Assembly (NCBI GenBank): GCA_934045905.1
Contig: OW203768.1
Coordinates: 22,845,060-22,909,059, forward strand
Direction: 5' to 3'
Length of the DNA: 64,000 nucleotides
From: Leuctra nigra
Lineage: Eukaryota; Arthropoda; Insecta; Plecoptera; Leuctridae
The position numbers were made by a program, and so were the translations under genes. The first letter of the stretch is position 1; each line of letters starts with the position of its first letter. Shown here in pieces: positions 37,201 through 52,200 of this stretch. The notes under the pieces are model-generated. The model saw nothing but the letters and a program-made list of their open reading frames with translations. It ran no database searches and had not been told where the DNA came from.

Positions 37201-40200
37201 AACAATATCGCGTCAATGTATTGTGTGTCTCCAACAAGAACAGTGGTTTCGAGTGTCATTGGTACTGACTTGTTCATGGTTTGCAGAGCTGCCGCGAGGT
37301 GTTCGGACTGGAACTTGGCACTGATGCGCAGCTCCACACCGGCGTGCTTACGTAGCAGCTGCATCTGCCCCACGCGAAGCACGAACTCCAGGATCTGCGG
37401 CCACACCTTCTGCGCGCGCGACGTGTACTGCGCGTAGAACCGCCCGGGGTTTCCTGCGCACATGTCAACAATAACCATACATTGTCTGGGGAGCTCTGCA
37501 TTCTAAAAGAAATGCAGTTTGACTTTTCAAACATCTACCTATTTGTATTGCAGTAAATCATGAATCTGGAAAATCAACTGCATCTGAATCTATTTTAGAA
37601 ACCAGAGTCAATCAGATAATTTCAGATTTCCCTTTTATTTTCACATTATTGTTCAGTTACCTAGTTTAAAAAAAACAATTAGTAAACATTTTAGTATTGA
37701 CAACTGAAAGATGAGCTGACAGAGACGAAACATATGAAGGTAAAAACTAAAAACGTACTTAAATGTGTCTTGAATACATTGTAAACATATAACATGGTGA
37801 AATCTGGATTGGTACATATTTAAGTAAACAGTAGTTTTGAATATGAAATCTTTAAATAACGATGATATTATTAGCAGTAATAATTGAATCTATAGTTTTA
37901 CGTAGTCTGGAGATAAACAAGTATAAACTTGCTTCCTTACTGTACGTAAAAGAATGTTTTTGTCTGTAAGAGATGTTAGTTACTAAATTAGTATTAATTA
38001 AATTTGACACCAAATTTATATAGGTACATTCCATCAGTTAAGTTTCTAAAACTGATCTTGATTAGAAATGTGACCAAAGTAGGGGTGTGCGAATATTCGA
38101 AAATTTTGAATACTTCGAAAATATTTGGTTCGAATATTCGATTCGGTATTTGAAAATAAAGTATTCGAAATTTCGAATACTTCGAATATTCGAAAATTTT
38201 CGAATAGTTCATGTCTTTTAATTCAAAATTATTCCGCCATTTCTCATATGGAAGTGTTTTTCAATGCTGCCAACTGCTGCAAAGTCTAAAACTCCAACCG
38301 AAAATTGTCGTGGCCGCCATTTTAATTTCGAGGAAATATCATTTGTAGGTTATTGTTCCTCCAGGTAGACCTTCCTCATACTCCTTTTGTTCCTGTTAAT
38401 TTCATTTTTTGTGATGATAAGTGACAACAATATTATCCTTGCATATTACATCATAATCAGTACATTTTCACTGTGGCCATCTTTCATTCTGGTCATATGA
38501 AAAGGGTTTGGTGTCCAATTATTTTTTTTAATTGATAATAATGTCTTTTATTAATTTAGATTCCAATTATTCGATATTCGATTCGATATTCGAAATATTT
38601 TTGTCAATTATTCGATATTCTTATTTGAAGTCAAAAATCACTGTTCGCACACCCCTAGACCAAAGTAATTAATTATGTTTAGGACTAGAAGTATTAGTTA
38701 CCACTTTTGTATGTAAACATAAAGATGTATGTTTGGTGGAGTATTTAAGAAGCACACCTAAATGTGCAATCTTCTTTATTGTTATTCTATTATGATCAGA
38801 TAGTATTATTGGTATTATGGATTGGCTTCCTAATAAAATAAGCAATATGATTAGTTTTGGTACCAGCTTAGGATATAAAGGACTGTTCCTCATATTAGCG
38901 CATCTATGATAGAATGTTTACGATACTTGTGGCACTGTTACCGCGAGTACGTGTTGGTTGTGAGAGAATCTCATCGAGGTAAATGTAAGACTGATCTATG
39001 AATAATGTGCAGCACCAGATGTGTTCATATCTTCATGGAGAAATCCGACGCAATGAAGAACTACTGGTTAGATGTAAGCCCTTGGATTAAGACAAATAAA
39101 TACCATTTCTATAACTAATGTGTTTGATGTTCAAGCCACCTTCTTCCCTCCCTTCTCCCTTCACATCCCCTTCGCATTGTTGAAGAAATTAGTCATGATC
39201 TTCCGTCTACGATTAGGAGCATAAGACCGGTAGTCTGTATCAATGATTCTGGAGGTGAGCTCAAAGCTAGTAGGTTCCTTACCTACTAGTATGTTTTCCT
39301 CATCCAATTTTTTTGGTAGTGTATTGTGTCACCCGTCATTTTCAAAGTAAAATACGGATACCTACTTCAATAGATGTAACTTTTCTAATCATAGGGTAGG
39401 AGAAAGAGACCTAGTATCACGATTGTTCAAGTCAAATTCCATACGGATTCGAGTCAATATGACTTAAGACGGTCCGACAGAACGAAATAATATACTGGTT
39501 TGGCAGATTGAATGCTATTTTGTCAATATCCATTCCAATTCATATGGAATTTGAAAACAATCTCGAAAATATGTTCCTAGGATAAGAAAGTGAAGAGAGT
39601 GTGAAATACACTGTGTGCACGTTTCAGAATACCTAAGCCCCAGAAGTTTTACACTAAATTCCTTGTTAGAAGACACAGTGTCTCAAATTTCTCCATAGTA
39701 TAATAAACATTCAATAAATAGTATGGCATCGTGCAGCGAGTCCGTATCAAGTGAAACAACACGACAAGTGAACTTGGAACTAGTCTTGTCGCTGCTACTG
39801 ACCCACAACGCCGGAGGTTGGCGACAGTCCCTTGGCGACCTCGGCGAACATCTCCTGCCAGTTCTTATCCTTGAGCACGCCGCGCTGCAGCTTGTTGAGC
39901 AGCCGTTGCAGCTCGGCCACGATCATGAAGGAGAGGAGACGGTCCAGGCCGGTCAGCCCCGCCGTCCCCACGGACTTGGTGATCTTGCCGAACAGCTTCA
40001 GGTCAACTACTTGCGTCCGTGTCTTCACGTCGTACCACGCAGTGTTGGCTTCGATGTACACCGTGGTCCTGCCAAAATCATGCGCGTTACGTCACATAGC
40101 AGGACATACTAGACATTGAAGAGCGAGTACACATTCAACAGAAACAATTATGTGATTTTCTACTCACTGTTTCTTTCTATCTACCTATAAAAACACAAAT

Positions 40201-43200
40201 GCTCAATTCAATAACTAGGTTTGAGAGACAAAATCTATTCCTGGTTCAAATACTAGTTGTTAGAAAAGAACTGGAGAAGGAAAATCATTTTACATTTTTA
40301 TTTGTCTTCAAATTAGTAGGTAATAGAATTTTACAATTCTAAATTTGAATGTTTGCAGGTTCACCATACTAAATAATGCCAAACACTGTGTGTACTACGA
40401 CCTCTGCAGCTCGATTGTTTAACTGTCATTTTGAAATGTATGCCCGAACATTTCGCACCTAGCGAATGGCGAAGCAAGGTGAAAGCCAGACTCTTTCATT
40501 ATTGTACATCTCAAAATGAGAGTTACACAATTGAGATCCAGGTACGACCTCAAAATATTGAATGTAACTGTCCATTTATTAGACCTCTAAGGCTGCGTTT
40601 CACCAAGATTCTAAACCCGGTTTAGAGGCGGTAAACTTGGTTTAGGCTAACCGGGGTTTGTGAAACGCAGCCTAAAACATACAGGCACAAAAAAATGTGT
40701 GTTCAAACACTACAAATTAAAGGTTGGTCTCGATAATGAATTGATTCTACTACGCTAAACTATGTTACGAGTTTGAAGGACTTACTTGGGATCTGTGATG
40801 CGAATGAGCTCTCTCGCCAGCCGGCCGATGAAGTTGACTGATTGGTTGTCGAGCGGCGGGAACCTCGGGATCGGAATGGACTTGCTCTGGTGAACGCTCT
40901 GCCAATCTTGCACCTGCAATCATTATATTAGGTCACATAACTGTCAAACATCATCACATCACAATGATATGAAGGGATGTGCGTTGTGAAGAATATTCTA
41001 CCAAACCGGGGGGTTCGAGCCCCAATTTATATCATATTATCATCTTCTCATCATCACAATGAAATATGTTTTGTTACCTAGTGCTGAACTTGCCAACAAA
41101 ACAGTAAAAGCAGCAAAGCAGCACAGCAACAAAACAGCAAAAAAATTTCCTTTTCAACAAACAAAAATCTTAAATATTCATCATCCTCGAAATAAAAAAC
41201 AATCTTAAGACACGACTTTTTTGTTGGGTAGGAAAAATTGCTTTCCTTGAAAAAGTAAACCTTTCGTTCTCAAATTAAGACTTTTGGCATGTAATACAAA
41301 GAAGCACATAACTTGGACTACCCAATTCCCTGTAGATGATTACTGGAATCGTCCAACGAAACACAAATCTAAATCCCTATGTCAGGAATGTCGTGCCTTG
41401 TTTTTATTATCAACCTCACTCGAGTCGACACTGTGATTCAATAGGTTAACATTGCCGGGAATGTTTCCCGGCAATTTCGTGGGAAAATTTCCTAGGTTTT
41501 AATTTTCGATGTGGAGTCGTGCGCATGAGATGTGTACCTGGTTGCGCGTGAGATGAGTACATGGTCGCGAATTAGATGTGTACATGGTTGCGCATGAGAT
41601 GTGTACATGGTTGCGCGTGAGATGTGTAAGATATGTACATGGTTGCGCGCGAGATGTGTACCTGGTTGCGCGTGAGATGTGTACCTGGTCGCGCATGAGA
41701 TGTGTACCTGGTTGCGCAGGAAACTGTTGCACTCCTGCTCCACGTTGTAGCTGATGATCCGCGACACCTCCTCCTGCCAGATCTTGAGTCCGTACATGTT
41801 GATGTAGTCCTGGATGTACTCGAAGCTGCGGCGGTGTCCGTCCATCGTCTCGCCCACTTGCTCCAGCTTGGCGGTCAGCTCGCTCGACTGAACACAACAC
41901 GAGGTCAGCTGGATAGAGCAACTTGCAACAAACTCTTTGATAACACACTGAAGTTAGGGGCTGTGCGAGATTGACATTTTCCATGTCGAGTGAGATCTAG
42001 ATTTTTTTTTAAGTTAAGCGAGATATTTTACCCTTGAGATCAAGAATGTACGAGCGAGATCACACCTTTATTTGTGTTGAAAATTTAAAAATTGTAAATT
42101 GTCCAGCCACCCAGGCCAAAAATAATACTTGGCAAGTCTGTTCCTTATACATAAAACAATACGAATTATGTTTATAGAAGTGCAACGTGGAGATACAAAG
42201 ACAGTTAGTGTGCAAAAATAACAAACGCCAAAAATAACAAAATATTAGAAATCTCGATGGCTTAGTCGATATGCTCGAGTCCCGTAAATTAGAGGTGAAA
42301 ATTTGAACAAACGGTCGAGATCAACATGAAGTTTAATCTTGATCTTGTCTGGAATTCTTGGGATGTGCACAGCCCTATTGAAGTTTGAACACGATTATAC
42401 TGAAATCTAGTTAAACATTGAATAAAACTGAATAATATTATAATCTACCTCTTCACTAAATTTAGACATTCATAACACTTATCCTTCTCAAGCCCCAGTT
42501 TGAATTGCCCCAACCCTGCTAATGTGCCTAGAATGGCGCCTCGTACCTTGGCCTTGGCGTTGAACACCAGGCCGTTGTGCAGCGCGGTGGCGATGTGCTT
42601 GACCAGCTCCTTCCTGATGCCGTCCTCGAGCAGCTGCTTGGGGTCGATGCGCACGATGCCGACTAGCGTGGACTTCATCATCAGCACACCCTGCGTGAAG
42701 ATGGACACCGAGTGCGTGAGCCGCGCCACCTCGTGTCGCACGTCCAGCTGCGCAAAGTCGCGCAGACGGTCCTTGTCCAGGCGCGTCGGCAGCTCGCGCA
42801 GCTCAGTAGACTGCAGATGCACGATCTACAGGGCAAGGCGGAACAATCCTGTAGTATACAGTTTCATTTGTGAATTGCAACTCAAAGACTAAGGAATTGT
42901 GGAAATTATCCAAAGTAAATCTACCTACTATTAAAAATAAAATGGATTAAAAGTGCAAAATATCCTGTGTTTGGGAAAAGTTTCAGATAATCAGAACTTG
43001 AAAGTGGATATTGATGGCGTCTAGAAAAAAATGTACCTAAATGCACGAAATACGCAATTTACTGGAATTTTGGAGTACCTATTATACAATTCAAAATGCC
43101 ATTCTATAACCGATTTTAAACTAGGTAGTCTGCTATAACATCAACTCAGAGCCAGCATTCACTTCCATACATAGCATTGAAACCTTACCTAGGAAATATC

Positions 43201-46200
43201 GTGATTTTTCACGCTAACACCATTCTGGACCGGTCTGTCAGTAGCTATCAGTATAGTTTTTTTTTTTTTTTTTTGTCTGGGGCTTAACGTCGCACTGTTC
43301 TGCAGCGAGGCTAATGGCGACGGATGAATGATTATGATGATGATGATGATGATTGGGAGATGATGGTGAAGAGTAGGTAAGGTTGGAAGGTGGGAAGGAT
43401 GCGGTCGTGGCCTATTAGTAGGGTACCTTCCCAGCATTTGCCTGACGACTGAGGGAAAACCACGAAAAAACCCCAGTCAGGAAGGACGGCCGCGGGAATC
43501 GAACCCGGGCCTCCGGAATACAAGCTGAGAGCGTTAACCACTCACCCAACCTGTTCTATCAGTATAGTATCGTGATAGTGAACTATCAGTAGCTATCAAA
43601 ATTAATATAAAATGTGTTGCCTATCGAAGGTTGTGGGTCACATATTGCAAGATATTGTACCTGAGCAAGCAATGTGAACACGGACTCGGGAATGATCTGT
43701 AGAACTTGTCTGACGTAAGACACCAGCTCGTTGCTGTAGTACTGAGTGACTGAGACCAGGTCCGTGCTGTGTGCTTGGTTGATGCGCAGCAGCGGAATCT
43801 CAAGCGCAGACGCCAGCTGAAACACGAGCAAACACGTTTAATGCTCGTACTAGACACACACTTCATACTACATATTAAGTAATTTATTAAAGATTATTTT
43901 GTATATAATTGATGTACACTCGACAATTCATAAAACGGTACTATTTGAAAGAAATGGATTGTCTGAAAAAAATGTGATGGCATTATCCGATGAAGTCTAT
44001 GCTAACTCATCATCTACCTCTAGTAGGTGAGCTCTGATTTCATTGATAATAACAAGGATTGATTGTCAATGAACCTGACCAGCAGCCAACCTGTTTCGTT
44101 CAAATACCGTTTTATGATTTGTTGGGTGTACATACTACTCATGTGTCAATCCTATGAGAGAATCATTCTTCTTTCATTACAATGTAGACAGATGTTAAAC
44201 AATAGAGATATCTATGATTAACATCTAAATGTCCTCAACACAGATTCTCAGCCACTCTTCGAGGAATAAGCGATCTCAGTCTACACTGCTTTTCACATTT
44301 AGCTGTCCGGTAAGTTACTTTGAATACCCCTTGTCCGAGAGAGAGGGATGGTCTTGGAAGACCGCGCGATCGCACACAGCAACTGAGGGATGAACAAAAA
44401 ACCTGTTATTTGCAACATTAGGGGCCACGTCTGGCGGACAGCTAAATGTGAAACGCAGTGTACGGTCGGAATCAACTAATGATGTGATGATACCTGCTTA
44501 GCATGGTCAGGGATAGGCCAGCCCATGCTAAGCAGGTATCATCATTAGTTGACTTGGACTCTAGTGACCCTCCGGTGGCTGGATGACCTCGATGTACTGC
44601 TGTCAATAGCCTCGCTAACTCAGAATTGCCAGATAATTAGTTTATCACAGATGTTTTGTTTTGACGGTGTGACCTTTACTTTGAGATTTTATACTACCAA
44701 TATTATTAATCCCAACAATAAACCATGCAAGATAATAAATAACAGCAATTCCGGCGTGTACCTTGAGAAAGGTGGCTCTGAGTTTGATGACGAGCGTGGG
44801 GTCCTTCTTGACGCCCTGCTGCATGAAGACGGTGTAGCTGTCGACGATCTGCCACGCGTAGCTGAGGTCCCCGACGATCTGCAGCGTGATCAGCACGTCC
44901 TCCTTGATGTTGGCCGTGCGGATCATTTGCGTCAGGTACTTGCGCGTGTCGCCCAGGAACTGGCACACAGCCATGTTGGTCTCCAGTTGATGGAACTCTG
45001 CAACATGGGGACAGAACACTGGTTTAGTGGCGGTTAAGACAGCATGGTAGCTGATTTCTCAATCGATTTGTATACATTTATTTTACCAACGTAATTGTTT
45101 ACGGAATAAGGTTAAACATGAGTCTTCAGAACTGTTCACTCAAAAGCTTTTTCATAGATTGAATAACTTGATTTTTTTATTTTATCCAACATTTGGTTAG
45201 TGCCATATTTTTACCACTTTTCAGATAAATACATCTGCAGGACGATGAATGATCATAACTGTTTCAATTTATGGCTTTATTTAGATTTTATTCGGTTGCA
45301 TGAATAGGTTGCATGGAAGATCAGGATGGGGCTCCAATAGAGTCGAACACTGAATGCCGCCATTTTGTGTAACTATTATATACAAATAAAGAAACTGAAA
45401 CTGAAACTTTTTGTACGTAAATGTAAAGACACCTATTTTTTGAACAATTACATTTGTAACACATATTGACCAAAATTGGATTAAAAAGTCCTCAAGGATA
45501 AACTCACTAAATGGGGACAGATCAACGATTGATGATTGATGAATAAGGAGATGATGCAGAGGAAGGTAAGGATGTCAGTGGGAAGGAGGTGGTAGATAAC
45601 CTTCCTAACAGCTCTCGACAGTGGGAAATCATGAAAAACCGATCAGGAAGGAGGGCCATGATAATCAAACCCCGATGCATATCATTTATGGTTCTCACGG
45701 TTTAATAATTTGCAAGCCATACACATTTTATCCTTTCGAACAAGAAACTTCGTAAAAATGTTTCAAGAAAGTTCCTAGTCTGAAAAAAGAACTTGATTTT
45801 TAAACAGTCAAAATATTTTGTAGTGAACTGAACTTTTAAAAGATTCATTTAAAAAAGGAATTTCCTTATCAAATTTATTCATCAATCTAAATTAAGAGTG
45901 TTCTAAATTTCTATTGGTTCATGTCACGTGGAGACAAATGATCGGAAGGTCGACTTTACCTTGCACCTCCTCGAGTGCCTGAATGAGCTGCACGATCTTC
46001 CTGCCCGCCGTCGTCGTGTCGTCGTGCTGCAGCGACTCTATCTGTCGCGCCATGTTGTCGAACCACGCCTGCAGGTTCTCGTTGCGCTCGATGCGCGTCA
46101 GCGGCTTGGTGCCCGAGAACACTTCCGACAGCTCCTTCATGCGGTCCACGCCCTCGCGCTTGTACGACTCCCAGCGCTCTTGCTTGCGCGACAGCAGCTG

Positions 46201-49200
46201 GAATAACAATCATCTTCATTAGTGGAAAGTTATTTTTAGGACAATTTTCCTTGGCATCAAAATGCTTTAGAGCCTTTTTGTGCGCATTTTTAAAATCAAG
46301 AGGATGTACTAGATGGCCTGGATGCTTTTGTTTTTTACTAATAGCCACTCCAAGATGTTGTCAAAGTTTATGAAATGGTCATACTATTAATGTCAGTTCC
46401 ACAATGATTCACAGTGAGATTGGTCTAAGTTAATGTGGGACCAAGAAACAACCTTGTCAGATTTTCAGCCTAATGTGTAGGGCTCCCATCCGTACCGTTT
46501 TTGACGGGACAGTCCCTTCTTTTGAGGTAGTGTCCCATTGTCCCCACAACATTTTAAAACCCCTGTATTTGTCCCGTTTTTCTAACAAGTCAAAAATCCC
46601 GCTCATTTTCATTCAAATGCACTCTGCATCGATAATAAATATAATAATAAATATCATCTAAATCATGATTGTCATTGACTTCCTTTGGTTTATCCCTCAT
46701 CTTTTATACAAAACAAACGTAACCTCTTTGGAGACATTTAAAATAGGTGGTAGGTAATAGGTACATGATAATAATAAGTAGGTACCTATTCAAGGAAACA
46801 AAACTACGCACGTTCAATAAAAAGAAACACAATTTATTTCCTGTCAAAAGTGCGTAGAACTGCTCTAAATCATGTTATGAATTTCAAATTTTTCCCGGGG
46901 TTATGCGCCCCGGACCCGCATTTAGCTGGGGGGCTCTCCCCCAGACCCCCCATTGTTGTCGCACGGGATTTTATATCTGGAATTTTTTGTCCCGCTTTTT
47001 CACATTTAGATTATGGGAGCCCTACTAATGTGGAGAGGCTTAAAATAAAAACATTGCAAAATAATTTGACTTTGTAAAATGGCAGTGTAAACTGCATGCT
47101 TTATAAACTTATACATATACTTTTCATTCTTTATCTTACACCTCCAGAAAGCTAATGCAAAGATATTTCACTACTTCCCTTCGACTTGCATTGAGAAATG
47201 CAGAAATATCAGTTGAATTTAGTAGTTAATTTGTAACATAATAAGTGGGCGGACGCTCGACGATGTCAGGGGGAAAATATTTGCTTACGTACACAACGGG
47301 GGGCTTGGGGGGATGGCCCCCCAATATAATGCAGGTCCGAGGCGCATAGCCCTCGGAAAATTTTGAATTTCAGTACCAAATTTAGTGCCTTTCTATGTGA
47401 TTTGTACACAGTTTTAAGCCAATATTTATTTATTGAACAATAAGTGGGCAGACGGCGTCCACCCTGAAAAAAGAGTGAGGGGACGTGTCGGCCCTCGTCC
47501 GCCCCCAAATTAACCACTGGTTGAATTGCTCAAAGTACTCACTACTCAAGCACGCAGCTGTCAAAATACAACATTGAAAAGAGATAACAAATGAAAACAG
47601 TCCACCATTTATTTATTAGTACTCATTACGTTCGCTACAAGGCGATACTGTCTCTTGATTTAGCGCGACATCCAAGGCCGATCAACGCCCCGCACTCACC
47701 GTCTTGAACATATCCCTGATCTTGAGCTCGAACTGAGCCGTGTTGAGGAGCAGTTGGAACACCGTGAGCGCATTGTACTTGGTGTCGAGTACGACTTGGT
47801 CGCGCAGCTGTCTGCTCCGCTTGCCTCCGTCGCACTGTGCCGTGTGCAGCATGAGCCAGCGCAGCGCGACGTTGCACTCGCGCGCGATGTTGCAGATCTT
47901 GTTCACGTGGTCCAGGAGGTTCTCCTCCGTCAGTGAGCCCTCCTGCAGAAGCTGGTTCGTCTGCGTTATCAGCCGCTAGATCAAACACATTTCACATACA
48001 GTTATTACGAGAAAATATATAAAACATCCGTTTATACACATCTCATTCAAATGTCATCATGGGACATTGGGGAAGGAAAACACTAAACAGTATAATATTA
48101 AGACTCATTTCAGAATTATGATGTCAAAATATAAACATTGTTTTGAAATCTAGTTTACACAACTTCCCTACTGGCAGTCAAATACAGTTTTGGGAAAAAT
48201 TTAAAAAGCATTTACAAAAGTCCACAAGTTATCCGTTATTGTTTGCATGGAAAACTGCTTGGGAACTTTTGTTTCTGAAGATGTTCAGAAAGAACGAGAC
48301 CAAGGAAATGACAGACGAAAGTGGAAATTGCTAAAAATATTGAGTCCCAATCTACACACCTTGATCAATGCCTTGTGGATCCGACTCAAGTGTGCAGAAC
48401 AAGACAAAGTCAATACACTTGTCCATGTCAATAAGCGTGTCATCTAGAAACTTTGGATTCCCGATCAACTTGATCCTTCGATGCTGGCAAGAGTTAATAT
48501 TATAATCGTAGGTATGACCTCATAATACAGGCTGTTAAGGTTTGCCATATTGATAAAACTGAAATAAGTTTCGATAGTATCAACAACTTCGATCAAAAAA
48601 TCAATTTCTTCTCGAGAGCACATTTCAATCAACCAGATAACACCGTACGATAGCTCTCCGTGCTCTTATAAACTGCCACATTACCTTTCGAACAACCCAC
48701 AACCTTCTTGCCGTAACTTTGCTCATTAGTTCAATTTTGAAACACCTCTCACCCCACTTCATCAGTGACTCATGGAAGCAAAGGCTTTTGATTGTATATG
48801 ACCGGACCGTAAAGTTTCAATCAATATGCCATTTTATTACAAGCTCTAGGTATACTTGAGTGAGTGCTAGAACTAATTAACTATTGTTTCTAATCATGAT
48901 CATAGATCAGCATTGAATTCTTTTCCAACATAAACCTTCTCAGATCGTACTGTACTTGTGCGGCGCAACGAGTGCGCTGGAATGCTACCACTGTTGGTCG
49001 CAAGAGAACGAGACTTGCGCGCGCAACGTCTCGAGCCTGTCCGATGCACTGGTGCCGTGCGCGGGGTTCTGCGAGGACATGCATGACGTGGGAACTAACT
49101 TAACCATCCGAAGCTGCAGGCAAGGTACAAAGCTGGAGTGTGCAAGTACAAACCTAGTGAACTGCAACCGATCTGATGATTGGATTTTTTTTGAAAAACC

Positions 49201-52200
49201 AGTATTATGCAAACCCTTTTATGAGCTCAACCCAAGAGAAGGTTTGGTGCGCACGCAGGTAAAATAGGGGACGGGAAAATAAAATGACCCTTCCACAGAT
49301 CGACTGCTGGTCACTCTAGTAGAGTGATTCTATTAGTAACCTTCAGCTACCTCACTGAATTATTATTATTTACATCCTCAACCTGAGAATCCTGAGGCCT
49401 GAGGATTCATAGCCTGAGGAAGACTGATACAAGTCGGTCGAAACGTTGCTGTTTAATAAACTAATCAGAATATTACCGCATTATTTAATCATTTAATCCT
49501 CAACATAGTCCAACATCTCTAGTGTGGTGGCAATGGTCGGTTTGGTCAGTATTTAGGGGGCCCTCAAAACCAAATTTTGAGAATGTTTAAACGTACTGCC
49601 GGTAGGTACCAAGTTTCCTACCTATCCTTCTCTATACTTCTGCCTTTAGGCATGATCAATAACAATCATTGTCTATTCCGACATGTGAATTTATTTCCTA
49701 GCCCTGTGCTCCTCATCAACAGGTAGCTGCCAGTAACACTAAGCACAACTGCATGAACTATTATCTGTCAGAGGTAGTTATCTGCTAGATAACCTTAAGC
49801 GCAACTGCATGAACTATTATCTGTCTCAGGTAGCTATCTGCCAGATAACCTTAAGCGCAATTGCATGAACTATTATCTGTCCCAGGTAGCTATCTGCCAG
49901 ATAACACAAAGCGCAACTGCATGAACTATGCCGGAGTAATCATCTGCCCGTGCAACGACCGCGACGGCTGCAACGATGAGAATAAGTGTGACGTTGAGAA
50001 GTGGTGCAATGCGGCAGTGAGCGACAATCCTGACATTCTGTCAGCGTTAACAATCCTGTTCATCCATGTGTTGTCATTACAATTATAAATAAATTCATTA
50101 CTCTCCCATAGGTACTTAGTACCTACTTGTTTGTGTCAATCATTATCCTCTCAGCTCAAATGAAATGAGTAGATGCGAAAGTTAACCAAGTCGGGAGAGG
50201 ACCATAGTTGTTATTTGTGTTGTTTAGCGGTAAGTGATTTATGTAACACACACACACATTACGTTTGTGAAGTACATCTCAAGGTATGTCCTAGCCATTT
50301 TAGTGGACATAAATTATGATACATAGTTCAAATAATCTTAGGAAACATTGTGATTTTGAAGGGTGTACCTCGTGAATAACGACTTGTCATTGTAGAAATA
50401 AAGTTTCAATTATTTATTTGGAATGATGCAATGGATCAAAGCCCTTGATGGATGATTTGCGGCACATCATCGCTAATCCCAAACACAAATAAGAAATCTA
50501 ATGTTCATAGTTTTATAACAATGAAACAGTCAATAGGGAATTGCAAAAGTTTTTTTAATTAAAGTAAAATTTTCACAATAACAACAATGTTGGTAAAACA
50601 GACTATTATCAAACTCAAAAGTGTAAATTTTCATTCATAATTATGACATTTAAATTCAGTGGACATTTTGGCGGGAAAACAGTCCAAATGAGTGATGTCA
50701 TATTTTATTGTAATTTGTAACCATGGCAACATCTTTGTTGGTTGATAAAAATGACATCACTCATTAGGAAATGTTAGGAATACAGTTTCCCGCCAAAATG
50801 TGAACTGAATTTGAAGTTCAAATTTATGAATGAAAATGTACACTTTTGAGTTTTGAGTGTGAACATAATAAGATTTACCAACAAATATTTTATGTTATTT
50901 TGAAATACAGTCTTTAATAAATTATGCACAATCCCTATAGTTTCAAAATAATTCCAATTATCAAGAAAGTTTCCATTTACGAATTTAGTTTCCTGTCAAC
51001 ATTTGGCAATCATCTGTCACTCAATACAAATTTTCATTGTTCATTTACAAATGTACAATGTCTTTGAACACTAAAACGGTAAGGAAAAAGGCTACTTTAT
51101 GTTGCTTGAAGTAATCTTATGGCGTTTTCCACTGGCCACAATGAGCCGCACTAGTTCTGAACTCAGTTTGAAATTTGCATTGAGTTTTGTATGGTGACAT
51201 CATTTCAGTGCAGCCCTAGTGTGGCCAGTGGAAAACGCCATTAACTCAACACAGATTCAATGAAGATGCAAGTTGTGTGCAATGAGTCAGTTGATTGTTT
51301 GCTGTGAGATTGTGTTGGCCTCAGTACTAAATGAAAGGTATTATAGATACCTACACAAGCAAGCATGCAGAGCGAGGATTGTTTAGACATTGAAACCATC
51401 ACATTAGGAGCCTACTGAGTCTGTTGTGTTGACAGGTCTGCTGGTTCTCCTCTACTACTGCATGCAGCTATCAAGTGTTACGATTGCAACGAGAAGAAGC
51501 CACATATCTTCCTAGCAGTGTTAGGAGTTGTACTGAGTCTGTTGTGTTGACAGGTCTGCTGGTTCTCCGCTACTACTGCACGCAGCTATCAAGTGTTATG
51601 ATTGCAACGAGAAGAAGCTACGTATCTTCCTAGCAGTGTTAGGAGTTGTACTGAGTCTGTTGTGTTGACAGGTCTGCTGGTTCTCCTCTACTACTGCACG
51701 CAGCTATCAAGTGTTATGATTGCAATTGAGAAGAAGCCACGTATCTTCCTAGCAGTGTTAGGAGTTGTACTGAGTCTGTTGTGTTGACAGGTCTGCTGGT
51801 TCTCCGCTACTACTGCACGCAGCTATCAAGTGTTATGATTGCAACGAGAAGAAGCCACGTATCTTCCTAGCAGTGTTAGGAGTTGTACTGAGTCTGTTGT
51901 GTTGACAGGTCTGCTGGTTCTCCTCTACTACTGCACGCAGCTATCAAGTGTTATGATTGCAACGAGAAGAAGCTACGTATCTTCCTAGCAGTGTTAGGAG
52001 TTGTACTGAGTCTGTTGTGTTGACAGGTCTGCTGGTTCTCCTCTTCTACTGCACGCAGCTATCAAGTGTTATGATTGCAACGAGAAGAAGCCATGTATCT
52101 TCCTAGCAGTGTTAGGAGTTGTAATGTATCTGTTGTGTTGACAGGTCTGCTGGTTCTCCTCTACTACTGCACGCAGCTATCAAGTGTTATGATTGCAACG

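Noticed and set aside
47635..47988. Other-frame open stretches over strumpellin and cueball exons
   Set aside because: They are shadows of G+C-rich real exons; phases and family alignment support only one frame.
48956..49267. Single long exon for Ly-6 gene 1 through to 49258
   Set aside because: Reading past 49124 destroys the cysteine spacing and ends in phase 0, which opens into a stop at the next exon; the donor at 49125 restores both.
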